From the NCBI GenBank assembly GCA_011523845.1, contig WTFV01000195.1, positions 1-45,992 of the forward strand: a stretch of DNA of 45,992 nucleotides. Direction: 5' to 3'. This DNA comes from Acidobacteriota bacterium (GTDB taxonomy: Bacteria; Acidobacteriota; Vicinamibacteria; Vicinamibacterales; UBA8438). Both the position numbers and the translations under genes were made by a program. The notes beneath the pieces were generated by a model. The model was not told the DNA's origin. It searched no databases and saw nothing but the letters and a program-made list of their open reading frames with translations. Below, piece after piece: positions 14,835-22,879 of this stretch (positions within the stretch are counted from its first letter, which is position 1; every line of letters begins with the position of its first letter).

Positions 14835-17102
14835 ATGGCGTTGAATTCACAAGGAACCCATCGCGGTGCGGGCGCGCCGTTCTGGCGGGTCTCTCTCCTG
14901 CTCGGCGCGGCGGCGACGGCGGCCGTGCTCGTATGGCCGGTGCGCGCCCAGCAGCAGCCGGGTATCGAATCCGAGCTGTCGCCGGAGCTCATCGCGCAGA
15001 TCGAGGCGCTGATGGCCGAGAAGGCGCAGCGGACCGAGGCCCAGCAGAAGGTGAGCTCGCAACTGCTGCAGGCGCAGAAGATCGAGCGCGGCGAGCCGAT
15101 CGCCGACGGCGTGGTGCTGCGGGAGTCGCCGGTCGACGTCGAATCGGGCGGCACGGTGTCGGTGGACGTCAGGGCCGACGTGACGCCGGAAGTCCTGGAG
15201 CGGATAGACGCCCTCGGCGGCACGGTGGTCAACAGCGTGCCGCAGTACGGGGCCATCCGGGCGGAGCTTCCGCTCGCCGCCGTGGAAGGGCTCGCCGGCC
15301 TCGACGCCGTGCAGTCCATTCACCCCGCCGAGCTCGCGATGACGAAGGGCGGAGCACAGCGCCTGGAAGCGATTGCCCGCACCACGAGAAGCGACCCAGG
15401 AGGCGACCCCGCGATCACCCGCAGGATCAACGTGTCGGAGGGAGACGCCGCCCACAAGGCGGACCAGGCGCGGCGTCGCTACCGCGTCGACGGCTCCGGC
15501 ATCGGGATCGGCGTGCTCTCGGACGGCATCGACTCGCTCGCAGAGCGGCAGGCGTCGGGAGACCTGCCGGCCGACATAACGGTCCTCCCGGGCCAGGAGG
15601 GGGAGGGCGACGAGGGAACGGCGATGCTCGAGATCGTCCACGATCTCGCGCCCGGCGCCAGACTCTTCTACGCGACCGCTCTCCCCAGCCAGGCGCAGTT
15701 CGCGGCGAACATCGAGGCGCTGTGCGACGCCGGCGCGCACGTCATCGTCGACGACATCACCTATCTGGCCGAGCCACCCTTTCAGGACGGCATCGTCGCG
15801 CAGGGGGTCAACGCCGCGGTCGGCAAGGGCTGCTTCTACTTCTCGGCGGCGGGCAACGGCGGCAACCTGAACGACGGCACCTCCGGGGTCTGGGAGGGAG
15901 ACTTCCGGCCGGGGATACCGATCCGCCTCCTCGGCGTTCCCGGTTTCACGCATCGCTTCACGGACGCCTCGAGCCTGAATACGATCACGGGCAGCGGCCG
16001 GCTGTACACGCTGAAGTGGGCGGACCCGCTCGGCGCGTCGGCCAACGACTACGACCTGTTTCTGTTCAGCCAACCCGACAGCGAGGGGCTGCGCAGAGTG
16101 CGCGCCGTGTCCTACGATACCCAGAACGGCACGCAGGACCCCCTGGAAGCCATCGTGGGGACCACCTACAACCGGTTCGACGCCGGCAACTCCCTGCTCG
16201 TCCTCAACGCCGGCGGCGAAAGCAGGTTCCTGCATCTGAATGCCCACAGGGGACGCCTGGCGGTCGCGACCGACGGCCAGATGTACGATCACGCCGCGGC
16301 CGCCAACGCGATAGGCGTCGCCGCCACCGACGCGACGCTGGCGGCCGGCCCGGGCGGCGTCTTCGACGGCGCCGAGTCGGTCGAGCTCTTCAGCTCGGAC
16401 GGCCCGCGGCGGATCTTCTACCATCCGGACGGGCGGCCGATCACGGCGGGCAACTTCTCGTCCACCGGCGGACGCCTGCTCCTGAAGCCGGACCTGACCG
16501 CGGCAGACCGCGTCTCGACCTCGACGCCGGGATTCGAGAGTTTTGCCGGCACGTCGGCGGCGGCGCCGCACGCGGCGGCGATCGCCGCGTTGATGCTGGA
16601 GGCGGCCGGCGGACCTCGGTCGATGACGCGGAGTGAGCTGCTGCAGCGGATGCAGGACACGGCGCTCGACATCGAGGCGCCCGGCGCCTGGGACCGCGAT
16701 TCCGGCGCGGGCATCGTCGACGCGCTGGCCGCCGCCGACTCGGCGGCGCTCCGCTCTTTCACCGATCCGGTGCTCTCGGGAGGTCGCGCCGGCATCCGGA
16801 GCGTCCACCTCACGGAACTGCGGAAGCGAATCGACGACGCGCGCCGCCGGTGCGGTCTCGCCGGCGTGCCATGGATCGATCCGGACATCGTGCCGGGTGT
16901 GACCCCGGTGAAGGCCGACCACGTCACCCAGCCTCGCGCCGCCCTGGAGGAAGCGTACCGCGCCTGTTCGTACCCGGCGCCTCACTGGACCGATCCCGAC
17001 CTGCGCGTGGGCACGACGATCAAGGGGGCGCACTTCACCGAGCTGCGGGTCGCGGTCCGCCGGCTCGAACGGGCTCACGGCGTGTCGTTGGTGACACGGT
17101 AG
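14835..17102 (+). CDS. exported subtilisin-like (S8/S53-type) serine peptidase with C-terminal HLTELR repeats
   Basis: 755 residues from ATG 14835. The signal peptide ends near PVRAQQ (38-40). Residues about 110-170 are prodomain-like. The catalytic domain shows GIGIGVLSDGIDS with Asp230 or Asp233, then EGDEGTAMLEIVHDLAPGA, where Glu260 stands at the place of the usual catalytic His (HGT). The oxyanion Asn is Asn341 in FSAAGN, and the nucleophile is Ser574 in FAGTSAAAPHAAAIAALML. An Asp-Glu-Ser set recalls sedolisins. The C-terminus (about 650-745) has three helix repeats (IRSVHLTELRKRIDD, VKADHVTQPRAALEEAYRAC, IKGAHFTELRVAVRRL) shared with the spondin protein. Its last 28 bases overlap the convergent PQQ-type gene. 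Confidence 0.88.
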   Translation: MALNSQGTHRGAGAPFWRVSLLLGAAATAAVLVWPVRAQQQPGIESELSPELIAQIEALMAEKAQRTEAQQKVSSQLLQAQKIERGEPIADGVVLRESPVDVESGGTVSVDVRADVTPEVLERIDALGGTVVNSVPQYGAIRAELPLAAVEGLAGLDAVQSIHPAELAMTKGGAQRLEAIARTTRSDPGGDPAITRRINVSEGDAAHKADQARRRYRVDGSGIGIGVLSDGIDSLAERQASGDLPADITVLPGQEGEGDEGTAMLEIVHDLAPGARLFYATALPSQAQFAANIEALCDAGAHVIVDDITYLAEPPFQDGIVAQGVNAAVGKGCFYFSAAGNGGNLNDGTSGVWEGDFRPGIPIRLLGVPGFTHRFTDASSLNTITGSGRLYTLKWADPLGASANDYDLFLFSQPDSEGLRRVRAVSYDTQNGTQDPLEAIVGTTYNRFDAGNSLLVLNAGGESRFLHLNAHRGRLAVATDGQMYDHAAAANAIGVAATDATLAAGPGGVFDGAESVELFSSDGPRRIFYHPDGRPITAGNFSSTGGRLLLKPDLTAADRVSTSTPGFESFAGTSAAAPHAAAIAALMLEAAGGPRSMTRSELLQRMQDTALDIEAPGAWDRDSGAGIVDALAAADSAALRSFTDPVLSGGRAGIRSVHLTELRKRIDDARRRCGLAGVPWIDPDIVPGVTPVKADHVTQPRAALEEAYRACSYPAPHWTDPDLRVGTTIKGAHFTELRVAVRRLERAHGVSLVTR

Positions 17103-18448
17103 AGCTTCGACTGCGTCCGCAGGATCAGGCTGCCGTTCGCGATGGCGGGCGTCGCCAGCGCCATCTCGTCGAGGTCGTTCGTCCCCACGATGGCGAACTC
17201 GGGGCCAGCCTCCATGACGTAGGTGATCCCGTCTTCGCTCAGGGCGAAGATCCTGCCGTTGTAGGCCCACGGCGAGGCGGTGAACCCGTGGCCGGGGGCG
17301 ATGCGGCGGCGCCCGTAGATCTCCTGTCCCGTCCGCGCGTCGTGGGCCAGCAGGAACCCTCTGTCGAGCAGCGTGTAGTAGTAGTCGCCGTAGACCAGCG
17401 CCGAGGTGCTGTAGGTGCCGAGCAGCGGCTGGTACCAGGCGATGTGCTCGTTGCTCGTCTCGCCCTCGGCGAGCGAGATGTCGCCCGCGGCACCGGGCCG
17501 GACGGCGTAGACCGGACGCGGGAAGCCGCCCGGGTAGCCGGAGCTGAGATACAGCAGGCCATGGCCGGTGAACGGCGTCGGGACCACGTTGACGGTCATC
17601 CCGCCCAGCTCCCAGAGCTGGTTCCCGTCGAGGTCGTAGGAGCGGATCCTGCGCCGGCCGGTGGTGACGATCTCGGTGCGGAGCTCGTTCTCCCAGACGA
17701 AGGGCGTCGACCAGTTCTCGGTCTCGTCCCGGTCGATGCGCCACACCTGCTCGCCGGTCGACGTGTCGAAGGCGGCCAGGAACGACCGGGTCGTGTTGTC
17801 GTTGACGATGTACAGACGCCCGTCGTGCAGCACCGGCGAGGCGGCGCTCCCGAACTCCTGCCCGCCGTTGAAGGCGCCGACCTCGGCCGTCCAGACCGTC
17901 TCGCCGCTCAGGTTCAGGGCGGCTACCAGACCCACGGCGCCGAAGTGGACGTACACCCGCCGCCCGTCGGTGACCGGCGTCTCCGACGCGAAGCTGTTCT
18001 TGATGTGCTTCAGCTCGGGCGGCGACAGCGCGGCGAGCTCGCGCGCCCAGCGGATGCGGCCGGTGGCGAACGAGACGTCGTACACGATCCAGCGGTGCTC
18101 GGCCGTCGAGCGCTGCTTGCCGAACTCGTCGCCCGGGTCGTACAGCCCAGGCACCGGCTGCAGCTCCTCGCCTGCGCTGATCGCCGACGTCACGAAGACG
18201 TGGTCGCCGGCCACCACCGGCGAGCTCCAGCCGAGCCCGGGAATCTCGGTCGCCCAGGCGACGTTCTCCGTTCGGCTCCAGGTGTCCGGCAGGGCCGGAT
18301 CGTCGGCAACGGCGCCGGCCGTGCGGCCCCGGAACTGCGGCCACTCCGCCGGCGCCTGGGCCATGACCACGGGCGCCGTCACCCCGAGCCCCGCGAGCCC
18401 CCCGAGCAGCGCGAGCGCCGCCGCTACCGTCCACTGTCTCATCGTCAT
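17075..18448 (-). CDS. exported PQQ-like beta-propeller protein (paralogue 2)
   Basis: 457 residues from ATG 18448, with AAGGGAG about ten bases upstream; ATG 18442 is an alternative. The signal peptide ends near PVVMAQ. The mature part opens with WPQFRGRTAGAVADDP and continues with WATEIPGLGWSSPVVAGDHVFVTS, NSFASETPVTDGRRVYV, NDNTTRSFLAAFD and LYRVTND, all near-copies of the gene at 8046-9431. No dehydrogenase active site or haem motif is present. The gene lies convergent to the subtilase and overlaps it by 28 bases. A binding or assembly role outside the membrane is likely, but not shown. Confidence 0.9.
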   Translation of the reverse strand: MTMRQWTVAAALALLGGLAGLGVTAPVVMAQAPAEWPQFRGRTAGAVADDPALPDTWSRTENVAWATEIPGLGWSSPVVAGDHVFVTSAISAGEELQPVPGLYDPGDEFGKQRSTAEHRWIVYDVSFATGRIRWARELAALSPPELKHIKNSFASETPVTDGRRVYVHFGAVGLVAALNLSGETVWTAEVGAFNGGQEFGSAASPVLHDGRLYIVNDNTTRSFLAAFDTSTGEQVWRIDRDETENWSTPFVWENELRTEIVTTGRRRIRSYDLDGNQLWELGGMTVNVVPTPFTGHGLLYLSSGYPGGFPRPVYAVRPGAAGDISLAEGETSNEHIAWYQPLLGTYSTSALVYGDYYYTLLDRGFLLAHDARTGQEIYGRRRIAPGHGFTASPWAYNGRIFALSEDGITYVMEAGPEFAIVGTNDLDEMALATPAIANGSLILRTQSKLYRVTNDTP

Positions 18449-18640
18449 GCTGAACGCTCCCTTGCCTGAATCCTATCCTCCCTCGGTCTCCACCGCGGCG
18501 TATCTCTCGCCGTGGACCCCGGGGCGACGGACCTCCAGCGCCCGATCGAGAGACCGGCCGGCCCCCTCCAGCTCCGATCGGGCCGCCGCCGGTGGCCCTG
18601 CCCGAGTACCGCACAAGAAACACGCCCGCGCACCCCAAAA

Positions 18641-18769
18641 CTGCTATCTTTAGCAGTCCGTGGGTGAAACCCCGCGTAGCGCCCAGAGCGGCGCGGCGCC
18701 CGCGTGGCAAGGCGCGACGAGGGAGCATATTGGGCTATTCGACCGAGGAGCAACGCCGTCCACGCGGGG
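18641..18769 (+). other. possible structured leader RNA upstream of paralogue D
   Basis: The 428-base gap 18449-18876 has no convincing gene. It holds a 6-bp hairpin CTGCTA-TCTT-TAGCAG (18641-18656). It also holds an 8-base pairing of CCCCGCGT (18670-18677) with ACGCGGGG (18762-18769), which would close an 84-base domain. Inside, GCGCC (18680-18684) can pair with GGCGC (18691-18695). It matches no riboswitch class I can recognise. The start of paralogue D follows about 110 bases later. Confidence 0.35.
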
Positions 18770-18876
18770 TGCATCGCCGCTCGAATGCAGCGGGGCCTTC
18801 TGCCACGGGATGTCACGTGTTCAAGAGGCAGAATCGCGTCGTTCTCCGGAGACACTCATGGGATAGGAGGGAAACG

Positions 18877-19890
18877 GTGGCCAGACGCAGTCTTCACCTG
18901 ACGGTCGTGCTCTTCGCCGGCCTGGCGCTCGTGACCGGCACCGCGGCGGCCCAGGACGACTCCTGGAAGGCGCCTCGGACCGCCTTCGGCCACCCCGATC
19001 TGCAAGGGGTCTGGGCCAACAACAACGCCACGCCGCTCCAGCGGCCGCAAGCGCTCGCCGACCGCGAGTTCCTCACCGACGAGGAAGTGGCCACGCTGCA
19101 GTCCCACGCCGAGGAGCTCTTCGCCCTCGACGCGGGCGACGCCGCCTTCGGCGACAGCGTCTTCACCGCGGCGCTGAACGCGGTGCAGAACTTCAGCTCG
19201 CGCGACACCGCCACCGGCAACTACAACCAGTTCTGGATGGTCGAGCGCGACTGGGACAACCGCACCTCGCTCATCGTCGATCCCCCCGACGGCCGCCTGC
19301 CGGCGCGCACCGCGGCGGCCACGATGCGGGCCGAGGTGGCCGCCGCCAAACGGCAGCGCCACGCCATCTGGACCGACGACCGGAGCCTCGGCGAGCGCTG
19401 CGTCAGCTTCGGCGCGCCGCGCCTCGGGGCCGGCTACAACAGCTACTACCAGCTCTTCCAGACCCCCGACCACGTGGTCATCCTGATGGAGATGGCGCAC
19501 GACGCGCGGATCATCCCGCTCGACGGACGCCCGCATCTGAACGACGACGTCCGGCAGTGGCTCGGCGACTCGCGCGGCTACTGGGACGGCGACACCCTCG
19601 TGGTGGAAACGAGGAACTACTCCCCGTTCGCCAACTTCATGGGCGCGGCCGAGCACCTGCAGATCACCGAGCGCTTCACCCGCGTGAGCGAGGACGTGCT
19701 GCAGTACGAGGTCACGGCCAGCGATCCGACGACGTGGGAGCGGCCGTGGACGGCGATGATTCCGCTGCGCAGCAGCCCAGACGCCATCTACGAGTACGCC
19801 TGCCACGAGGGCAACATCGGCATGGAGGGCATCCTCGCCGGCGCGCGGCGCATGGAAGCCCAGGAGGCGGCAGCCGCGGCCAGCCGCTGA
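18877..19890 (+). CDS. exported protein of unknown function, YACHEGN family (paralogue D)
   Basis: 337 residues from GTG 18877, chosen for the AGGAGG six bases upstream and the signal peptide VARRSLHLTVVLFAGLALVT, which ends near GTAAAQ. Family blocks: APRTAFGHPDLQGVWANNN, TPLQRP, RTSLIVDPPDGRLPA, GERCVSFG, AGYNSYYQLFQTPDHVVI, EMAHDARIIPLDGRPH, WLGDSRGYWDGDTLVVET, DPTTWERPWTAMI, and YEYACHEGNIGMEGI. The WEGD of the other copies is WDGD here. A strong intrinsic terminator follows, so it is probably transcribed alone. Confidence 0.88.
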   Translation: MARRSLHLTVVLFAGLALVTGTAAAQDDSWKAPRTAFGHPDLQGVWANNNATPLQRPQALADREFLTDEEVATLQSHAEELFALDAGDAAFGDSVFTAALNAVQNFSSRDTATGNYNQFWMVERDWDNRTSLIVDPPDGRLPARTAAATMRAEVAAAKRQRHAIWTDDRSLGERCVSFGAPRLGAGYNSYYQLFQTPDHVVILMEMAHDARIIPLDGRPHLNDDVRQWLGDSRGYWDGDTLVVETRNYSPFANFMGAAEHLQITERFTRVSEDVLQYEVTASDPTTWERPWTAMIPLRSSPDAIYEYACHEGNIGMEGILAGARRMEAQEAAAAASR

Positions 19891-19918
19891 TCCGCCGGCC
19901 CGACCGAGGCACTCGACA

Positions 19919-19961
19919 CGGCCGCCGCTCCGACCCGGGAGTCGGGGCGGCGGCCGTTTTT
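19919..19961 (+). terminator. Rho-independent terminator of paralogue D
   Basis: A 16-bp stem (19919-19934 with 19941-19956, one G-U pair) with loop CCGGGA is followed by TTTTT (19957-19961). It starts 29 bases after the stop codon. The stem is GC-rich and contains CCGAC/GTCGG next to the loop. Confidence 0.9.
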
Positions 19962-19985
19962 GCTATTCTGGCGAGGCGGGAATCC

Positions 19986-20118
19986 GGGACGGCGCTGACG
20001 CGGTGGCGGCGGACCGACGAGCCGATCTTCGAGTACGCCTGTCACGAGGGCAATATCGGCATGGAAGGAATCCTCGCCGGCGCGTGCCGACGAGGCAAAG
20101 GCTGCCGCCGGGCGCTAG
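19986..20118 (+). pseudogene. C-terminal remnant of a sixth YACHEGN-family gene
   Basis: Directly after the terminator of paralogue D, the plus strand encodes TALTRWRRTDEPIFEYACHE and then GNIGMEGILAGA, the family C-terminus without any N-terminal part. At about 20082-20086 a two-base deletion shifts the frame; undoing it restores LAGARADEAKAAAGR followed by TAG at 20116-20118. The fragment resembles 19760-19890 but is not identical, so it is an older duplicate or the tail of a deleted gene. It ends 32 bases before paralogue E. Confidence 0.75.
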
Positions 20119-20150
20119 CAGTCCGGCGCGACCGACACCAGGAGGTAACC

Positions 20151-21158
20151 ATGGGCACGCGGAATCAGCATCGACCCCGAAGACTGCTGCTCGCAACGGC
20201 CTGCGCGATGCTGGTCGCGGGCGCCATCGCCGTCCCCTACGCGCAGTCCACGAGCGGCGAGGCCTATACCGCGCCCCGCACCCCGTGGGGCGTGCCGGAC
20301 ATCCAGGGCATCTGGACCAACGCCACGCTGACGCCCATCGAACGGCCCGCGGCGATGGCCGGGCAGGACGTGCTCACCGCGGAGGAAGCGGCGGCGTTCG
20401 AGACCTCGTCGGCCGAGGCGCGCGCCGCGTCCGACCGCTTCATCCCGGGCAACGTCGGAGCCTACAACCAGTTCTGGATGGACGGCGGCAAGGTGATGAC
20501 CGGCGATCGCCGGACCTCGCTCATCACCGATCCGCCGGACGGACGCATCCCGTGGACCGAGGCGGGCCGCGAACGGCTCGCGGCGGACTCGGCCAGGTAC
20601 GGCGTCGGTCCGTTCTACTCCTACACGGACGCCGACACCGGCGAGCGCTGCCTCACCGACGGCCTGCCGTTCGTCCCGCTGCAGGGCTACAACATGAACT
20701 ACCACATCCTGCAGTCCGAGGGTTGGGTGGCCATGCTGAACGAGATGTTCCACGAGTTCCGGCTGATCCCGACCGACGGCCGGTCGCACATCCCCGTGCA
20801 CGTGGGACAGTGGCTCGGCGACTCGCGCGGCCGGTGGGAGGGCGACACCCTCGTGGTCGAGACGACCGCCTTCGCCGACAAACGAGACGACCTGTGGCGG
20901 GCGACGTGGCGCGCGGCGCGGCCCGGTCTGCGTCTGGTCGAGCGGTTCACGCGCGTCGACGAGCAGACGCTGGACTACGAGTTCACCATGACCGACCCGG
21001 ACATGTTCACCCGGCCCTGGACGGCGCTCCTGCCCATGACCACCGACCACGAGTCGCGCGGGGTCACGTCCGGTCCGATGTACGAGTACGCCTGCCACGA
21101 GGGGAACTACGGCCTGCTGAACATCATGCGCGGCGCCCGCGCGGAGGACGCGCAGTAG
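20151..21158 (+). CDS. exported protein of unknown function, YACHEGN family (paralogue E)
   Basis: 335 residues from ATG 20151 with GGAGGT close upstream; the open frame continues 5' only through the remnant. The signal peptide ends near IAVPYAQ (about 32). Family blocks: YTAPRTPWGVPDIQGIWTN, TLTPIERP, RTSLITDPPDGRIP, GERCLTDG, GYNMNYHILQSEGWVAML, NEMFHEFRLIP, WLGDSRGRWEGDTLVVET, DPDMFTRPWTALLPM and YEYACHEGNYGLLNI. The HDAR box reads HEFR here. The decarboxylase-like gene follows after 56 bases. Confidence 0.88.
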   Translation: MGTRNQHRPRRLLLATACAMLVAGAIAVPYAQSTSGEAYTAPRTPWGVPDIQGIWTNATLTPIERPAAMAGQDVLTAEEAAAFETSSAEARAASDRFIPGNVGAYNQFWMDGGKVMTGDRRTSLITDPPDGRIPWTEAGRERLAADSARYGVGPFYSYTDADTGERCLTDGLPFVPLQGYNMNYHILQSEGWVAMLNEMFHEFRLIPTDGRSHIPVHVGQWLGDSRGRWEGDTLVVETTAFADKRDDLWRATWRAARPGLRLVERFTRVDEQTLDYEFTMTDPDMFTRPWTALLPMTTDHESRGVTSGPMYEYACHEGNYGLLNIMRGARAEDAQ

Positions 21159-21214
21159 GTGCTCGACAGAGCTCGGCCGTAAAGCCGTTTTCTGCGACCT
21201 GCCGGGAGGATGCC

Positions 21215-22441
21215 ATGCGCTCGATCGGGTTCCGCCGACGCCTCGCCGCCGTCAGTCTCGTGACCGGAGCACTGCTCTGCCAGGGCGCGGAGCGCGCCGC
21301 CGCGCAGGTGCGCCCGGCCGCCCCCGGCAGCACGCCGGTCGTCCGGCTCGACGAGCCGCGCATTCCACCGCTACCGGAATCGGAATGGACGGCCGGACAG
21401 CGCGCGCTCGTCGAGCAGTACGCCTCCCAGGTGCGCATCGGCAACGCCTTCCGGACCATGCTCCGCGTGCCCGAGCTGGTCGAAGCGGTGATGCCCTTCG
21501 TCCTCTTCACGTCGATAGACTCGACGCTGTCGGCGCGCCATCGCGCGCTGCTGGTCCTGCGAACGGCCTGGCTGACCCGGTCGAGCTACCTCTGGGCCGA
21601 CCACGTGCCGACCGCCCGCGCGGCCGGCGTCCTGCCGGGCGAAGTGTACCGCATCGCCGAGGGACCGGATGCGGCCGGGTGGGATCCTTTCGAGGCCACG
21701 CTGCTCCGCCTCGCCGACGAGTTGTACGTCAACTCCTCGGTGCGCGACGCGACCTGGGACGCGCTGGCCGCCCGCTACGACCTCTACAACCTGTTCGACG
21801 CGGTGATGGCGGTCAACGAGACCACCCTGGTCGCGATGCTCTACAACTCGTGGGGCGTGCAGCCGGACGACAACGCCTACGCGCGCTTCCCCGCCGACGT
21901 GCCGTACCGGCTGAACGTGCCGGCGCCGGAGCCGCCGCTCACGACGCCGCGCGTGGCGCCGCTCGAGGGGCCCGGCATCCGCGTGGGCCGCACGTTCGGA
22001 CGCTACCCCGCGCTGCAGGCCGCCCGCAGCGGCCAGTCCGGTTACGTCAACCGCATCTCACCGCTCACGCCCTACTTCCGCGAGCTGCTGATCCTGCGCA
22101 TCGGGTGGAACTGCCAGGCCGTCTACGAGTGGGCGAAGCACGTCGGCAGCGTAGGCCGCGCCCGCGACCACGGGCTGGAGCCGGAACGGATCGCGCTGGG
22201 CGCCGGCGCCGGTTGGGACGAGTTCGAGGCGGCGCACGTACGCGCGGCGGACGAGATCTACCGCGACGGGATCGTCTCGCAGGAGACCTGGGACACGCTG
22301 GCCGAACGGTACGACACGCGCGAGATGATGAGCGTGGTGATGACCGTCGCCAACTACCGGCTCGTCTCGATGTCGCTCAACGTGCTCGGCGTCCAGCCGC
22401 AGGAGACCGACGAGCTGTTCCCGGACGTGGACTGGCGCTGA
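21215..22441 (+). CDS. exported double-domain carboxymuconolactone decarboxylase-like protein
   Basis: 408 residues from ATG 21215 behind GGGAGGA. A signal peptide is apparent, ending near ERAAAQ (31). Two AhpD/CMD-like helical domains follow: one around RHRALLVLRTAWLTRSSYLW-ADHV, the second around RELLILRIGWNCQAVYEW-AKHV, each with a downstream DELY or DEIYRDG helix and ETTL or MTVANYRLVS segment. Canonical AhpD CxxC cysteines are absent; only one Cys occurs in the second domain. CMD-family proteins act as decarboxylases or peroxidases; the reaction here is unknown. An exported tandem form is unusual. It follows paralogue E and may be cotranscribed. Confidence 0.85.
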   Translation: MRSIGFRRRLAAVSLVTGALLCQGAERAAAQVRPAAPGSTPVVRLDEPRIPPLPESEWTAGQRALVEQYASQVRIGNAFRTMLRVPELVEAVMPFVLFTSIDSTLSARHRALLVLRTAWLTRSSYLWADHVPTARAAGVLPGEVYRIAEGPDAAGWDPFEATLLRLADELYVNSSVRDATWDALAARYDLYNLFDAVMAVNETTLVAMLYNSWGVQPDDNAYARFPADVPYRLNVPAPEPPLTTPRVAPLEGPGIRVGRTFGRYPALQAARSGQSGYVNRISPLTPYFRELLILRIGWNCQAVYEWAKHVGSVGRARDHGLEPERIALGAGAGWDEFEAAHVRAADEIYRDGIVSQETWDTLAERYDTREMMSVVMTVANYRLVSMSLNVLGVQPQETDELFPDVDWR

Positions 22442-22488
22442 CCCGTCGCAAGGCTCCGTGTTCGGTCCCGTCCCCCACCGCCCCAGGA

Positions 22489-22531
22489 GCTTGCGCCGCA
22501 ACTCTCACTCCGTTGCGTTATCGGCGCAAGC
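22489..22531 (+). terminator. long inverted repeat after the decarboxylase-like gene
   Basis: GCTTGCGCCG (22489-22498) pairs perfectly with CGGCGCAAGC (22522-22531). Within the loop CAAC and GTTG can add a second short stem. It stands 48 bases after the stop and has no T-run. It may end or stabilise the upstream mRNA. Confidence 0.45.
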
Positions 22532-22594
22532 GCCTGGAAGCGGCGCAGCGGCGCGATCTCAGCTTGCCGACGCTACGGCGTGGCCCGCGTATCG

Positions 22595-22610
22595 CGTATA
22601 CTGTATTACA
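22595..22610 (+). promoter_or_regulatory. -10 box for leaderless RHH-MazF pair
   Basis: TATACT (22597-22602) ends seven bases before the ATG at 22610, fitting a leaderless transcript. The 13-mer CGTATACTGTATT (22595-22607) repeats the one before the PIN module (5920-5932) with a single change. The flanking ACAC/GTGT arms seen there are not kept here. Confidence 0.5.
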
Positions 22611-22879
22611 TGGCAGGAACGACGGATGCATCGCACGTGCTGACCTTTCGAGCTTCAGGCGCCGTCGTGCGGGCCTTGGGCCGTATGGCCCGACAGCGAC
22701 GACAGAGCAGGAGCGAGCTCATTCGAGCCATTCTTGAGGACGCGCTCCGGATCGAGTCGCGCGACCACGACCCGGCAGGCGAAGCTCGACGGCAATCGCT
22801 GCTCGTCAGCCGTCGCGACTCCGAACGCGAGACTCTCGATTTCATCGAGCACGCCATCGACCCGCGGGACTGGCGGTGA
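22610..22879 (+). CDS. ribbon-helix-helix antitoxin of MazF pair
   Basis: 89 residues from ATG 22610. The stretch VLTFRASGAVVRALGRMARQ, followed by SRSELIRAILEDALR, is a CopG/RHH fold; the C-terminal part is charged and would bind the toxin. Its TGA overlaps the GTG of the next gene (GTGA). Autoregulation through the GTATAC box just upstream is likely by family. Confidence 0.85.
   Translation: MAGTTDASHVLTFRASGAVVRALGRMARQRRQSRSELIRAILEDALRIESRDHDPAGEARRQSLLVSRRDSERETLDFIEHAIDPRDWR

Noticed and set aside
18641..18660. Intrinsic terminator hairpin CTGCTA-TCTT-TAGCAG
   Set aside because: The stem is short, no T-run follows, and the neighbouring genes point away from it.
14847..18728. 1293-codon minus-strand open frame
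   Set aside because: It is the antisense of the subtilase and an off-frame reading of the PQQ-type gene; Arg/Gly-rich text without motifs, caused by high GC.
19557..21158. 533-residue fusion gene reading into paralogue E
   Set aside because: The 5' part is an off-frame of paralogue D, the terminator region and the remnant; paralogue E has its own signal peptide and GGAGGT site.
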